Below, in pieces: positions 16,854 through 24,892 of a DNA stretch of 64,000 nt; the first letter of the stretch is position 1; each line of letters opens with the position of its first letter. This DNA comes from Kluyvera genomosp. 1 (lineage in GTDB: Bacteria > Pseudomonadota > Gammaproteobacteria > Enterobacterales > Enterobacteriaceae). The stretch covers positions 124,001-188,000 of the forward strand of contig NZ_LGHZ01000004.1 in the NCBI RefSeq assembly GCF_001266615.1, written 5' to 3'. Below the pieces are notes generated by a model. It made no database searches. It was not told the origin of the DNA and saw nothing but the letters and a program-made list of their open reading frames with translations. The position numbers and the translations under genes were made by a program.

Positions 16854-17318
16854 ATGGATAGCATTGATCGAAAAATTCTTGCTGAGCTTCAGGCGGATGG
16901 GCGTTTATCTATTACCGAGCTGGCTGAACGGGTGAATTTAAGCCTTTCGCCGTGCCACCGACGCCTGCGGGCGCTGGAGCAGGAAGGGGTGATCTCCGGC
17001 TACCGTGCCAATCTCGATCCCGGCAAAATGGGGTTTAACTTTGTGGCGCTGGTGTTTGCCACCTTAAAAGAGGGCGACAAGAAAGCGGTCAGCGCTTTTG
17101 AGGAAGCGGTTGAAGAGATCCCACAGATCGTGCTGGCACAGCGCCTGTTTGGCGATCCGGATTATTTGATGCAGGTTGTGACTCGCGATCTGTCGGCTTT
17201 TCAGAAGCTCTATGACCAAAAGCTCTCGGCGATGCCGGGCGTGCAGCATCTGCGCTCGACGCTGGTCATGAAAACCGTGGTACAGGACAGGCCGTTCCCA
17301 CTGGACTCATTAAAATAA
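16854..17318 (+). CDS. Lrp/AsnC-family regulator, probable partner of the exporter
   Basis: This 154-residue protein has an N-terminal helix-turn-helix (MDSIDRKILAELQADGRLSI, then ITELAERVNLSLSPCHRRLRAL). A C-terminal RAM ligand-binding domain spans about residues 65-145 (LFGDPDYLMQVV). The size and domains are those of Lrp-family feast/famine regulators. It is divergent from the LysE-type exporter gene and most likely controls it in response to an amino acid. Confidence 0.88.
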   Translation: MDSIDRKILAELQADGRLSITELAERVNLSLSPCHRRLRALEQEGVISGYRANLDPGKMGFNFVALVFATLKEGDKKAVSAFEEAVEEIPQIVLAQRLFGDPDYLMQVVTRDLSAFQKLYDQKLSAMPGVQHLRSTLVMKTVVQDRPFPLDSLK

Positions 17319-17370
17319 CCGTGGCTAAACGCTTTTAGCTGAAACGATTCGTGTGCTAATATTATTGCGC

Positions 17371-17447
17371 AGGGGATGGCATACCCCCTTGAACCGCCGT
17401 GTGGCTGATGATGCCTGTTTGTATTCCTGGACCGGGAATGAACAGGC
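17371..17447 (+). promoter_or_regulatory. Fluoride riboswitch (crcB motif) with expression platform
   Basis: The aptamer at 17371-17418 has every hallmark of the fluoride riboswitch. GGGG-ATGGCAT-ACCCC is followed by AACCGCC, the small hairpin GCC-GTGT-GGC (17396-17405) and TGATG. The pseudoknot GGCAT (17378-17382) pairs with ATGCC (17411-17415). Just downstream, GCCTGTT (17413-17419) can instead pair with AACAGGC (17441-17447), breaking the pseudoknot. The gene it precedes is a CLC-type fluoride antiporter, the expected target. Confidence 0.92.
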
Positions 17448-17494
17448 ACACCTCAACCGCGTCCAGGATGATTTCTTCATCTAAGGATGCGTCA

Positions 17495-18814
17495 ATGTTT
17501 TCTGAACACTTCGCTCGTAAAAATCCGCTTTTCTTTTTACTGCAATGGCTGCTGCTGGCTCTGGTGATTGCCGTTTTTGTCGGCTCGGCCTCCGCGCTAT
17601 TTCTCTTCTTGCTTGAATGGGCAACCGCAACGCGTCTACATCATCATTGGCTTATCTGGCTGCTGCCGTTTGCCGGTTTTGCCGTGGGCTGGGTCTATTT
17701 ACGTTTTGGCCGTGATGTTGAAGCGGGTAACAACCTGATTCTCGAAGAGGTGCACAGCCCGGCAAAGGTGATTCCGCTGCGGATGGCTCCGCTGGTGTTT
17801 ATCGGGACGGTGGTTTCGCATCTGTTTGGCGCGTCGGTCGGCCGTGAAGGCACCGCGGTACAAATGGGGGCATCGATTGCCGACCAGTTTACCTCGGCGT
17901 TAAAACTGAATGATGACGCGCGGCGGATGGTGTTGATGGCAGGCGTCAGCGCCGGTTTCTCTTCGGTATTTGGCACGCCGCTGGCCGGGGCGATTTTCGG
18001 CCTGGAAGTGATGGCGATAGGTCGTATGCACTACACGGCGATTTTTCCCTGCCTGCTGGCGGCCATTGTCGCCGACCAGGTGGGGCTGATGTGGGGCGTT
18101 CAGCACACGCATTACGCGATGTCGCTGATCCCGCAAATGTCTCTCTGGACGCTGGGGGCGGTGATCATCGCAGGCTGCTGCTTTGGGCTCGCGGCTCGCG
18201 TCTTTGCCGATGCCACGCATTTGATCGGCGGCATCATGAAAACGCACATCGCCTACGCGCCGCTTCGGCCGTTTATCGGCGGGGCGGTTGTCGCCGCAGC
18301 GGCCTATTTGCTGCATGCCGACCGCTACATTGGCCTTGGGATCCCGGTGATTGTTGATGCTTTCCAGCATCCGCTGGCGCCGTGGGATTTTCTCGGCAAG
18401 CTGGCGTTTACCGTCACCTCGTTGGGCAGCGGCTTTAAAGGTGGGGAAGTGACGCCGCTGTTTTACGTTGGGGCTACGCTTGGCAATGCGTTGGCACCGC
18501 TACTGCATTTGCCTTTCGCTTTCCTTGCCGGGATCGGTTTTGTGGCAATTTTTGCCGGTGCGGCCAATACGCCGATTGCTTCTACCCTAATGGCGATCGA
18601 ACTCTTCGGCGCTGATATCGGCATTTATGCGGCGATGGGCTGCGTGGTGGCTTATCTGGTGTCGGGCTACACCGGCATCTATCGCTCTCAGCGCGTGGCC
18701 TGCCTGAAGCATCGCATCGTGCCCGAGGGGATTAAGCTGGCAGAACTGCCGGCCTGGCAGCGTGAACAACGGCAGCCGACGGCGCATCATGATGAAGCAA
18801 AAGCGGATAGCTAA
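17495..18814 (+). CDS. CLC-F fluoride/proton antiporter
   Basis: This 439-residue CLC-fold membrane protein has the gating-glutamate motif GREGT (116-120, Glu118). At the anion-binding loop it has GNNLI (78-82), where chloride CLCs have GSGIP; this replacement marks the fluoride-specific CLC-F clade (EriC-F). It should expel fluoride from the cytoplasm in exchange for protons. The ATG at 17495 follows AAGGATG and gives a normal length; an earlier in-frame start would run through the riboswitch and is rejected. Expression is presumably turned on by fluoride through the leader at 17371. Confidence 0.92.
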   Translation: MFSEHFARKNPLFFLLQWLLLALVIAVFVGSASALFLFLLEWATATRLHHHWLIWLLPFAGFAVGWVYLRFGRDVEAGNNLILEEVHSPAKVIPLRMAPLVFIGTVVSHLFGASVGREGTAVQMGASIADQFTSALKLNDDARRMVLMAGVSAGFSSVFGTPLAGAIFGLEVMAIGRMHYTAIFPCLLAAIVADQVGLMWGVQHTHYAMSLIPQMSLWTLGAVIIAGCCFGLAARVFADATHLIGGIMKTHIAYAPLRPFIGGAVVAAAAYLLHADRYIGLGIPVIVDAFQHPLAPWDFLGKLAFTVTSLGSGFKGGEVTPLFYVGATLGNALAPLLHLPFAFLAGIGFVAIFAGAANTPIASTLMAIELFGADIGIYAAMGCVVAYLVSGYTGIYRSQRVACLKHRIVPEGIKLAELPAWQREQRQPTAHHDEAKADS

Positions 18815-18957
18815 TAACGTATTGTTGTAACAGCATGGATTTCTTATTGCGAAAATGTAAATAACGTACTCAATAATTGTTATTTCAGAATGGCGGCTCA
18901 TTCTGGCTATCTTGGTTCCAGCCCACTATTCCGGCAACGAATCAGGAGAAACCCAGA
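18815..18957 (+). promoter_or_regulatory. Promoter region of the flavin monooxygenase/ABC operon with a 20-bp dyad
   Basis: The inverted repeat CAGAATG-GCGGCT-CATTCTG at 18886-18905 lies about 50 bp ahead of the first gene. It could be an operator or a leader hairpin. AGGAG precedes the ATG at 18958. Confidence 0.5.
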
Positions 18958-20304
18958 ATGAGCAGACAAATCAAGTTAGGTGCTTTTCTTCCCGGCGGCG
19001 GCCAGCATATTGCGGCGTGGCGTCATCCGGACCAACCCGCCGATGGCGCAACCAGCTTTGAATTCCACAAACAGCTGGCGCAAACCGCCGAACGCGGCCT
19101 GTTTGATGCTTACTTCCTGGCCGATGGCCTGGCTATTCCGGCCTCCGGCGTGACCGACGGTGGTACGGCGAAAGTCGCCGGTTTTGAACCGGTAACGTTG
19201 TTTTCCGCGCTGGCACCGCTGACCAAAAACATCGGCTTCATCGCTACCGCGTCCACGACCTATGAAGAACCCTATAACCTGGCGCGCAAATTCGCGTCTC
19301 TGGATTTAATCTCCGGCGGCCGCGCGGGGTGGAATGTAGTGACGACTGCCACCGAAGCGGCGGCGCACAATTTTAATCTCGATACCCAGCACCCGCATGA
19401 ATATCGCTACCAGCGTGCAACTGAACACGTAGAAGTGGTGAAAAAGCTGTGGGACAGCTTTGAAGACGACGCCTTCTTACGTGATAAAGCCTCCGGTCAG
19501 TTCTTTGACCGCAGTAAGGTGCATGACACCGACCACGTCGGCAAATTCTTTAAAGTCCGCGGGCCACTAAACGTGCCGCGTTCACCGCAGGGCCAGCCGG
19601 TTATCGTACAAGCCGGGCAGTCTGAAAGCGGTCGTTCGCTGGCGGCCGCCACTGCCGAGGTGATTTTCACGTCACATCAGCACCTGGAAACCGCACAGGA
19701 TTTCTATCGCGACATTAAAAAACGCGCCAGAGCCGCCGGTCGTAATCCGGATCATGTGCTGATCATGCCGGGCGTCGCGCCGTTCATCGGCCGTACCGAA
19801 GAAGAAGCCAAAGAGAAATACCACAAACTGACCTCGCTGATTGTTGAAGCCGATGGCATCGCGCTGCTGAACGGTCTCGCCGGTGGGGGGATCGATCTGG
19901 GCAAATTTGATCCGGACGGCCCGCTACCGCCGTTGCCGGTGACCGAAGGGATGAAGTCGCGGCCGGAGCTGATCCGCCAGATCGCGGATGAAAACAACTT
20001 TACCATTCGCCAGCTCTATCAATGGGTGGCAACCGCGCGCGGCCACTTCACGGTGGTGGGGAGCGCGGAACAGGTCGCCGACACGCTGCAAGCGTGGTTT
20101 GAAAACGAAGCGGCAGATGGCTTCAACGTGTTGCCGCCATGGTTACCCGGCGGTCTGGATGATTTTATCGAGCTGGTGGTGCCGATTTTACAAAAACGCG
20201 GGCTGTTCCGTACTCAGTATGAGGGCAAAACGCTGCGTGAAAATCTGGGGCTACCGTTTGTCAGCAACCGCTACAGCGCGGTGCGCAACGCCAAAGTGGC
20301 TTGA
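18958..20304 (+). CDS. FMN-dependent monooxygenase, NtaA/SnaA/DszA family (luciferase-like)
   Basis: This 448-residue flavin-dependent monooxygenase has the family motifs LGAFLPGGGQHIAAWRHP, FDAYFLADGL, TASTTYEEPYNLARKFASLD and SGGRAGWNVVTT. These place it in the nitrilotriacetate/desulfurisation branch of the bacterial luciferase superfamily. Enzymes of this branch oxidise organosulfur or amine compounds with reduced FMN and oxygen. It is first in an operon with an ABC importer of the sulfonate/nitrate type, so a sulfur-scavenging role is likely. No FMN reductase gene is present in the operon. Substrate not known. Confidence 0.88.
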   Translation: MSRQIKLGAFLPGGGQHIAAWRHPDQPADGATSFEFHKQLAQTAERGLFDAYFLADGLAIPASGVTDGGTAKVAGFEPVTLFSALAPLTKNIGFIATASTTYEEPYNLARKFASLDLISGGRAGWNVVTTATEAAAHNFNLDTQHPHEYRYQRATEHVEVVKKLWDSFEDDAFLRDKASGQFFDRSKVHDTDHVGKFFKVRGPLNVPRSPQGQPVIVQAGQSESGRSLAAATAEVIFTSHQHLETAQDFYRDIKKRARAAGRNPDHVLIMPGVAPFIGRTEEEAKEKYHKLTSLIVEADGIALLNGLAGGGIDLGKFDPDGPLPPLPVTEGMKSRPELIRQIADENNFTIRQLYQWVATARGHFTVVGSAEQVADTLQAWFENEAADGFNVLPPWLPGGLDDFIELVVPILQKRGLFRTQYEGKTLRENLGLPFVSNRYSAVRNAKVA

Positions 20305-20313
20305 GGAGGCGCT

Positions 20314-21150
20314 ATGTTTTATTCGACGACCCGAATCCGTTTGAGAGCCCGTCGCCAGGTGGCATCAGCGCCAGCGTACAAGGTGTGGTATCAGCGCAGT
20401 CTGTCGCTAATTGCCCGCTACGGCCTGCTGGTGCTGTTCTTCGCCGGTTGGCAAATTGCCAGCAGCGCAGGTTGGCTGAATGCAGCGGTGATCCCGCCGC
20501 TGGATAAAATCATTGTGGCGTTGTGGAACGGTATTACACAGGGCGCACTGCTCGGGGATATTACGATAAGTTTGCAGCGTGCGGGGTTGGCTTTCTTCGC
20601 CGCTATCGTAGTGGGCATTCCGCTGGGCCTGTTTATGGGGCAAATTCGCCCGCTGGAACAGGCGCTGGATCCGATCCTGCAACTCTTCCGTCAGACATCG
20701 GCACTTGCGCTGTACCCAATCTTTATCCTGCTGTTGGGGTTGGGGGAGACCTCGAAAGTATTCGTTATCTTCTGGGCGGCGCTGTTCCCGATTCTGCTGT
20801 CGACCATTAGCGGCGTGAAAGAGGTGGATGCAAAGCTGCTGGAAATGGCGAAAACCTTCGGCGCCGGACGGCTGACGCTGTTCTACCGGGTGATTGTGCC
20901 CGCTTCCGTGCCCTCTATTTTTGTCGGCCTGCGTCTGTCAGCGACCACCGCGCTGCTGCTGCTGATCGCTGCTGAGATGATTGGTGCCAATCAGGGGATC
21001 GGCTTTAGGGTGATGAACGCCCAATATAACTTCCAGATCCCGATGATGTTTGCCGCCATATTCCTGCTGGCCTTTGCCGGGCTATTAGCTAACGCCATTC
21101 TGGTGCTTTTACAGCGCCGCCTGTGTCGCTGGAACACGCGTAACCACTAA
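20314..21150 (+). CDS. ABC transporter permease, SsuC/TauC type
   Basis: This 278-residue protein has about six membrane helices. It carries the inner-membrane permease signature EVDAKLLEMAKTFGAGRLTLFYRVIVPASVPSI (the EAA loop, about residues 168-200, quoted in part here). GGAGG precedes the ATG, 9 bp after the monooxygenase stop. The relationship is to permeases for sulfonates, taurine and nitrate. It works with the binding protein and ATPase encoded next. Confidence 0.88.
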   Translation: MFYSTTRIRLRARRQVASAPAYKVWYQRSLSLIARYGLLVLFFAGWQIASSAGWLNAAVIPPLDKIIVALWNGITQGALLGDITISLQRAGLAFFAAIVVGIPLGLFMGQIRPLEQALDPILQLFRQTSALALYPIFILLLGLGETSKVFVIFWAALFPILLSTISGVKEVDAKLLEMAKTFGAGRLTLFYRVIVPASVPSIFVGLRLSATTALLLLIAAEMIGANQGIGFRVMNAQYNFQIPMMFAAIFLLAFAGLLANAILVLLQRRLCRWNTRNH

Positions 21151-21203
21151 TTTTCTAGCACTTTATTTTTCGCATTCGAATATAGCCTGATGAGAATTCT
21201 ATA

Positions 21204-22175
21204 ATGAAAAAACAAATTTACTTTGCGTGGGTTGCGGCACTTTTCCTTTTTGGTATGAGCGCATCGGCGCGCGCTCAGGATGAAGTCACTATGCGTTATA
21301 TGGCGAGCTACGGCGGTATTTCCGCCCATGAGTTAGCTGAAGCGCTGGGATATTTTAAGGGCACAGGCGTGTCGATTAAAAACGCCGGTTACGCCAGCGG
21401 CGGCCCGGAGTCATTATTTGCTCTGGCCTCTAACAGCATCGATATCGGTTCAGCGGCAACGCCAGCGGTGATTAACTCGATTGCCAACGGCAATGACTTT
21501 GTTGCGGCTTATCCGACCAATGGCATCAATGAAACCACTAAATCGATTTTCTACGTTAAGGAAGATAGCCCGATTAAATCTATCAAAGATTTAGTCGGCA
21601 AAAGCGTCGCGGTGAACACGCTGGGGGCGCATCTGGATTACACCCTGCGCGAAGCGTTGCATCAGGCGAAATTACCGGAAAACGCAGCCAAGCCGGTTGC
21701 GGTGCCGGGCCCGCAGCTGGAACAGACCCTGCGTTCAGGGCAGGTTGACGTTGCGGCGTTCGGCTACTGGCAAACTACCTTTGAAGGCGCGGCGCGTAGC
21801 CACGGCGGCCTGCGTCCTATCTTCAACGATGCCGATGTGCTGGGGCCGATTGCCGGTGGTTTCACCGTATTGCGTGCAGACTTCGTGAAAAAGCATCCGG
21901 ATGCAGCGCGCATCTTCGTGGTGGAGTCAGCGCGAGCGCTGGATTATGCCCGCGATAATCCAGAAAAAGTGCGCGAAATTATGGCCAACATCCTCAAAGA
22001 ACGCGGTGAAAACCCGGAAGTGGCGAAGTACTTTACCGGCTACGGCGTGCGTAAAGGCGGGCTGTCTGAGCCGCATGACGTGCAGTTCTGGCTGGATATC
22101 CTTGAGCGCGACGGTGTTATCCAAAAAGGCCAGCTGAAAGCGTCCACTATTTTGCTGAAAACGGAAGGTGCATGA
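21204..22175 (+). CDS. ABC transporter periplasmic binding protein, SsuA/NrtA type
   Basis: This 323-residue protein has a signal peptide (MKKQIYFAWVAALFLFGMSA, cleaved after ARA) and the SsuA-like pattern. That pattern includes YASGGPESLFALASNSIDIG, KSVAVNTLGAHLDYTLREAL and VDVAAFGYWQTTFEGAA. It should deliver a small organic anion to the permease. A 53-bp gap separates it from the permease gene. It overlaps the ATPase gene by 4 bp. Confidence 0.88.
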   Translation: MKKQIYFAWVAALFLFGMSASARAQDEVTMRYMASYGGISAHELAEALGYFKGTGVSIKNAGYASGGPESLFALASNSIDIGSAATPAVINSIANGNDFVAAYPTNGINETTKSIFYVKEDSPIKSIKDLVGKSVAVNTLGAHLDYTLREALHQAKLPENAAKPVAVPGPQLEQTLRSGQVDVAAFGYWQTTFEGAARSHGGLRPIFNDADVLGPIAGGFTVLRADFVKKHPDAARIFVVESARALDYARDNPEKVREIMANILKERGENPEVAKYFTGYGVRKGGLSEPHDVQFWLDILERDGVIQKGQLKASTILLKTEGA

Positions 22176-22945
22176 TGACGATATCCACTCAGGCAGCGCG
22201 CGGCGATATTTCGATTCGCCGTCTGCGCAAGACGTTTTCCCTTGAAGGTAAGCCGTTTGATGTCTTTCGCGATCTGAATTTGCAGATCGACAGCGGCCAG
22301 AGTATCGCTATCGTCGGGCCTAGCGGCTGCGGAAAAACCACGCTGCTGCGCATTCTGGCAGGGCTGGAGACACCGGACGGCGGTGATGTGGTGATTGACG
22401 GTCAGGCGGTACATGGCATGAGCCGCGAGCGGGCGGTGATTTTTCAGGAGCCGCGTTTGCTGCCGTGGTTGACGGTGCTGGAAAACGTCAGTTTTAGCCT
22501 CGATGTGCAGGGCGTCCCGCGTAAAAAAGCGCGGGAGCGGGCAAAAGAAGCGATTGAGCTGGTGGGGTTAAGCCACTGCGAGCAGGCGCTGCCGAATCAG
22601 CTTTCTGGCGGAATGGCCCAGCGTGTTGGGATTGCCCGGGCGCTGACCATCCAACCGGAAATCCTGCTGCTTGATGAGCCGTTGGGCGCGCTGGACGCGA
22701 TGACCAAAATCACCATGCAGGAAGAACTGGCGCGGATCCACGAGGTGGAAAAAATTACCATGGTGCTGGTGACGCACGATTTGGAAGAGGCCATTTATCT
22801 TGCCGACCGGGTACTGATTCTGCCGAAAATTAAGGGTGATCCTATTCGCACTATTGAAGTTTCACTCGCTCGTCCACGGGTTCGCAGCAGCGCCGATTTT
22901 GTTGCGTTACGCCAGGAATTAATGGCCGAGTTTGGTCTGCACTAA
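22172..22945 (+). CDS. ABC transporter ATP-binding protein, SsuB/TauB type
   Basis: This 257-residue ATPase has Walker A GPSGCGKTT (49-57), a Q-loop FQEP and the signature LSGGMAQR. Walker B is LLLDEP with the D-loop GALDA, and the H-loop is VTHD. The ATG overlaps the stop of the binding-protein gene, so translation is coupled. Two adjacent ATGs are possible starts. It energises import of the operon's substrate. Confidence 0.9.
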   Translation: MMTISTQAARGDISIRRLRKTFSLEGKPFDVFRDLNLQIDSGQSIAIVGPSGCGKTTLLRILAGLETPDGGDVVIDGQAVHGMSRERAVIFQEPRLLPWLTVLENVSFSLDVQGVPRKKARERAKEAIELVGLSHCEQALPNQLSGGMAQRVGIARALTIQPEILLLDEPLGALDAMTKITMQEELARIHEVEKITMVLVTHDLEEAIYLADRVLILPKIKGDPIRTIEVSLARPRVRSSADFVALRQELMAEFGLH

Positions 22946-22996
22946 TTATTCGTTGCAAGATGAGTTGGTTAGCTTTTATTTCCACGCAAAGAATAA

Positions 22997-23026
22997 GCCT
23001 GCTTTTTTTAATTAAAAAAAGCAGGC
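22997..23026. terminator. 30-bp perfect palindrome, bidirectional terminator
   Basis: The sequence from GCCTGC to GCAGGC is an exact palindrome whose centre is T7AATTA7. The two 15-bp arms form a stem whose own U-rich arm can serve as the U-tract on either strand. It closes the monooxygenase/ABC operon. Confidence 0.8.
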
Positions 23027-23080
23027 GTGGCAATAAATGTTAATAATTCGAAATGAAAAATGAGTGATATTTTAAAATAA

Positions 23081-23115
23081 TGTAAAAGTGCGCTACCATT
23101 AGCGCACACATTACA
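23081..23115 (+). promoter_or_regulatory. Long dyad just upstream of mqo
   Basis: The core GTGCGCT-ACCATT-AGCGCAC (23088-23107) is flanked by TGTAA (23081-23085) and TTACA (23111-23115), giving a nested dyad 25 bp ahead of the mqo start. It could be an operator or a 5'-UTR hairpin. No known regulator's consensus is recognised. Confidence 0.55.
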
Positions 23116-23139
23116 TTTTGCTATGCGAATATCATCATT

Positions 23140-24795
23140 ATGTCTGCTATAAATAAAAAACTCTTCTCTCTGGCGACAATAGCGCTGCTGGTCAATTCAG
23201 CCGCTTATGCAAATACCGATACCACCCAAAAAACCGACGTCCTGCTGATTGGTGGCGGGATTATGAGTGCCTCGCTGGGCACATGGCTGCAAGAGCTGCA
23301 GCCAGACTGGAAACAAGTGATGGTCGAGAAGCTCGACAAAGTGGCGCTTGAATCCTCTAACGGTTGGAATAATGCCGGTACTGGCCACTCCGCGAACATG
23401 GAGCTGAACTACACGCCGGAGCGCCCCGACGGCACCATCGACGTCACCAAAGCGCTGGAAATCAACGAACAGTTTATGATTTCCCGTCAGTTCTGGTCGG
23501 CGCAGGTGAAACGCGGCGTGCTGAATAACCCGCATGCGTTTATCAACTCGACGCCGCACATGAGCTTCGTCTGGGGCGATAAGAACGTTGATTACCTCGG
23601 CAAACGCTACGATGCGCTGCAAAAAACCACCCTGTTCCAGGGCATGAAATTCTCGACCGATCATCAGCAAATTGCCCAGTGGGCACCGCTGGTGATGGCC
23701 GGTCGTGACCCGCAGCAGAAAGTGGCGGCGACCTGGACGCCATCCGGTACCGATGTGAACTACGGTGAAATCACCCGTCAGCTGATCGGCAGCCTGCAAA
23801 AAAATAACCATTTCACGCTGCAAACCTCTTCCGAAGTAACCGAATTTAAGCGTAATGGCGATAACTCCTGGCACGTGACCATTGAAGACGTGAACAGCGG
23901 TAAGCAGCATGCGATTGATGCGAAATACGTCTTCATCGGTGCCGGTGGCGGGGCGTTGAAGCTGCTGCAAAAAACCGGTATTCCAGAAGCGGATAACTAC
24001 GCGGGCTTCCCGGTGGGCGGCTCCTTCCTGATGACCGAAAACCCGGACGTCACTCGTCAGCACATGGAAAAAGTCTACGGTCAGGCTTCCGTGGGCGCGC
24101 CGCCGATGTCGGTGCCGCATATCGATGCGCGCTTTATCGACGGCAAACGCGTGGTGCTGTTTGGGCCATTCGCTACCTTCTCAACCAAATTCCTGAAGCA
24201 GGGCTCGTTCTTCGATCTGCTGAGCACCACCACGACCAGCAACGTGCTGCCGATGACCCACGTCGGTCTGGATAACTTCGATCTGGTGAAATATCTGATT
24301 AGTCAGGTCATGCTGAGCGACGACGATCGTTTTGCGGCGCTGAAAGAGTACTACCCAGAAGCGCGTAAAGAGGATTGGAAACTGATTCAGGCCGGCCAGC
24401 GCGTGCAGATTATCAAGAAAGATGCTGATAAAGGTGGCGTACTGAAGCTGGGGACTGAAGTGGTTGTTGACCAACAGCGCACCATTTCTGCACTGCTGGG
24501 CGCATCGCCAGGTGCATCTACCGCTGCGCCTATCACCCTAAATGTGATTAAAAAGCTGTTCCCTGAGCAGTTCAACTCACCGGAGTGGCAGAGCAAAATT
24601 CGCGGTATCGTTCCGAGCTTTGGCCAGAACCTGAACGGTAATACGGCGCTGACGCAGCAGGTGTGGGACGACACGGCCGCCACGTTGCAGTTGACGAAAC
24701 CACCGGTGATCACTATGCCAGATGCGCCGGTTGCGCAGGCTAAACCGGCTGAACAGCCTGCAGTCGCTTCACCGCAGCACGATATGGCATTGTAA
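23140..24795 (+). CDS. mqo: Malate:quinone oxidoreductase
   Basis: This 551-residue FAD enzyme oxidises malate to oxaloacetate and passes electrons to the quinone pool, as a membrane-bound alternative to malate dehydrogenase. The FAD motif is [18 protein letters not shown] (33-50), followed by [20 protein letters not shown] and the family's [20 protein letters not shown]. The size matches E. coli Mqo (548). An N-terminal hydrophobic stretch precedes the FAD domain. In E. coli the gene is elsewhere (near eco/nap), so its place here is a rearrangement relative to that order. Confidence 0.95.
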   Translation: MSAINKKLFSLATIALLVNSAAYANTDTTQKTDVLLIGGGIMSASLGTWLQELQPDWKQVMVEKLDKVALESSNGWNNAGTGHSANMELNYTPERPDGTIDVTKALEINEQFMISRQFWSAQVKRGVLNNPHAFINSTPHMSFVWGDKNVDYLGKRYDALQKTTLFQGMKFSTDHQQIAQWAPLVMAGRDPQQKVAATWTPSGTDVNYGEITRQLIGSLQKNNHFTLQTSSEVTEFKRNGDNSWHVTIEDVNSGKQHAIDAKYVFIGAGGGALKLLQKTGIPEADNYAGFPVGGSFLMTENPDVTRQHMEKVYGQASVGAPPMSVPHIDARFIDGKRVVLFGPFATFSTKFLKQGSFFDLLSTTTTSNVLPMTHVGLDNFDLVKYLISQVMLSDDDRFAALKEYYPEARKEDWKLIQAGQRVQIIKKDADKGGVLKLGTEVVVDQQRTISALLGASPGASTAAPITLNVIKKLFPEQFNSPEWQSKIRGIVPSFGQNLNGNTALTQQVWDDTAATLQLTKPPVITMPDAPVAQAKPAEQPAVASPQHDMAL

Positions 24796-24801
24796 TTAGG
24801 A

Positions 24802-24879
24802 CTTCCTGCCGCCGGGTTACCGGCGTGCAGGAAAGCGATAAAAAAGGCCTGCCAGGTTACCCCAGCAGGCCTTTTTCGT
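24802..24879. terminator. Two tandem hairpins between mqo and yqeG
   Basis: The first stem is TTCCTGC-CGCCGG/CCGGCG-T-GCAGGAA (24803-24833). The second is AAAAAGGCCTGC/GCAGGCCTTTTT (24841-24876), a classic bidirectional terminator with A and T runs on both sides. Both convergent genes can use it. Confidence 0.9.
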
Positions 24880-24892
24880 GTCTGTCACCCGG

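Noticed and set aside
2701-24892. Integrated genomic island with tRNA-end repeats
   Set aside because: No integrase, no transposase and no second copy of the glyU 3' end were seen, so a single mobile island is not supported.
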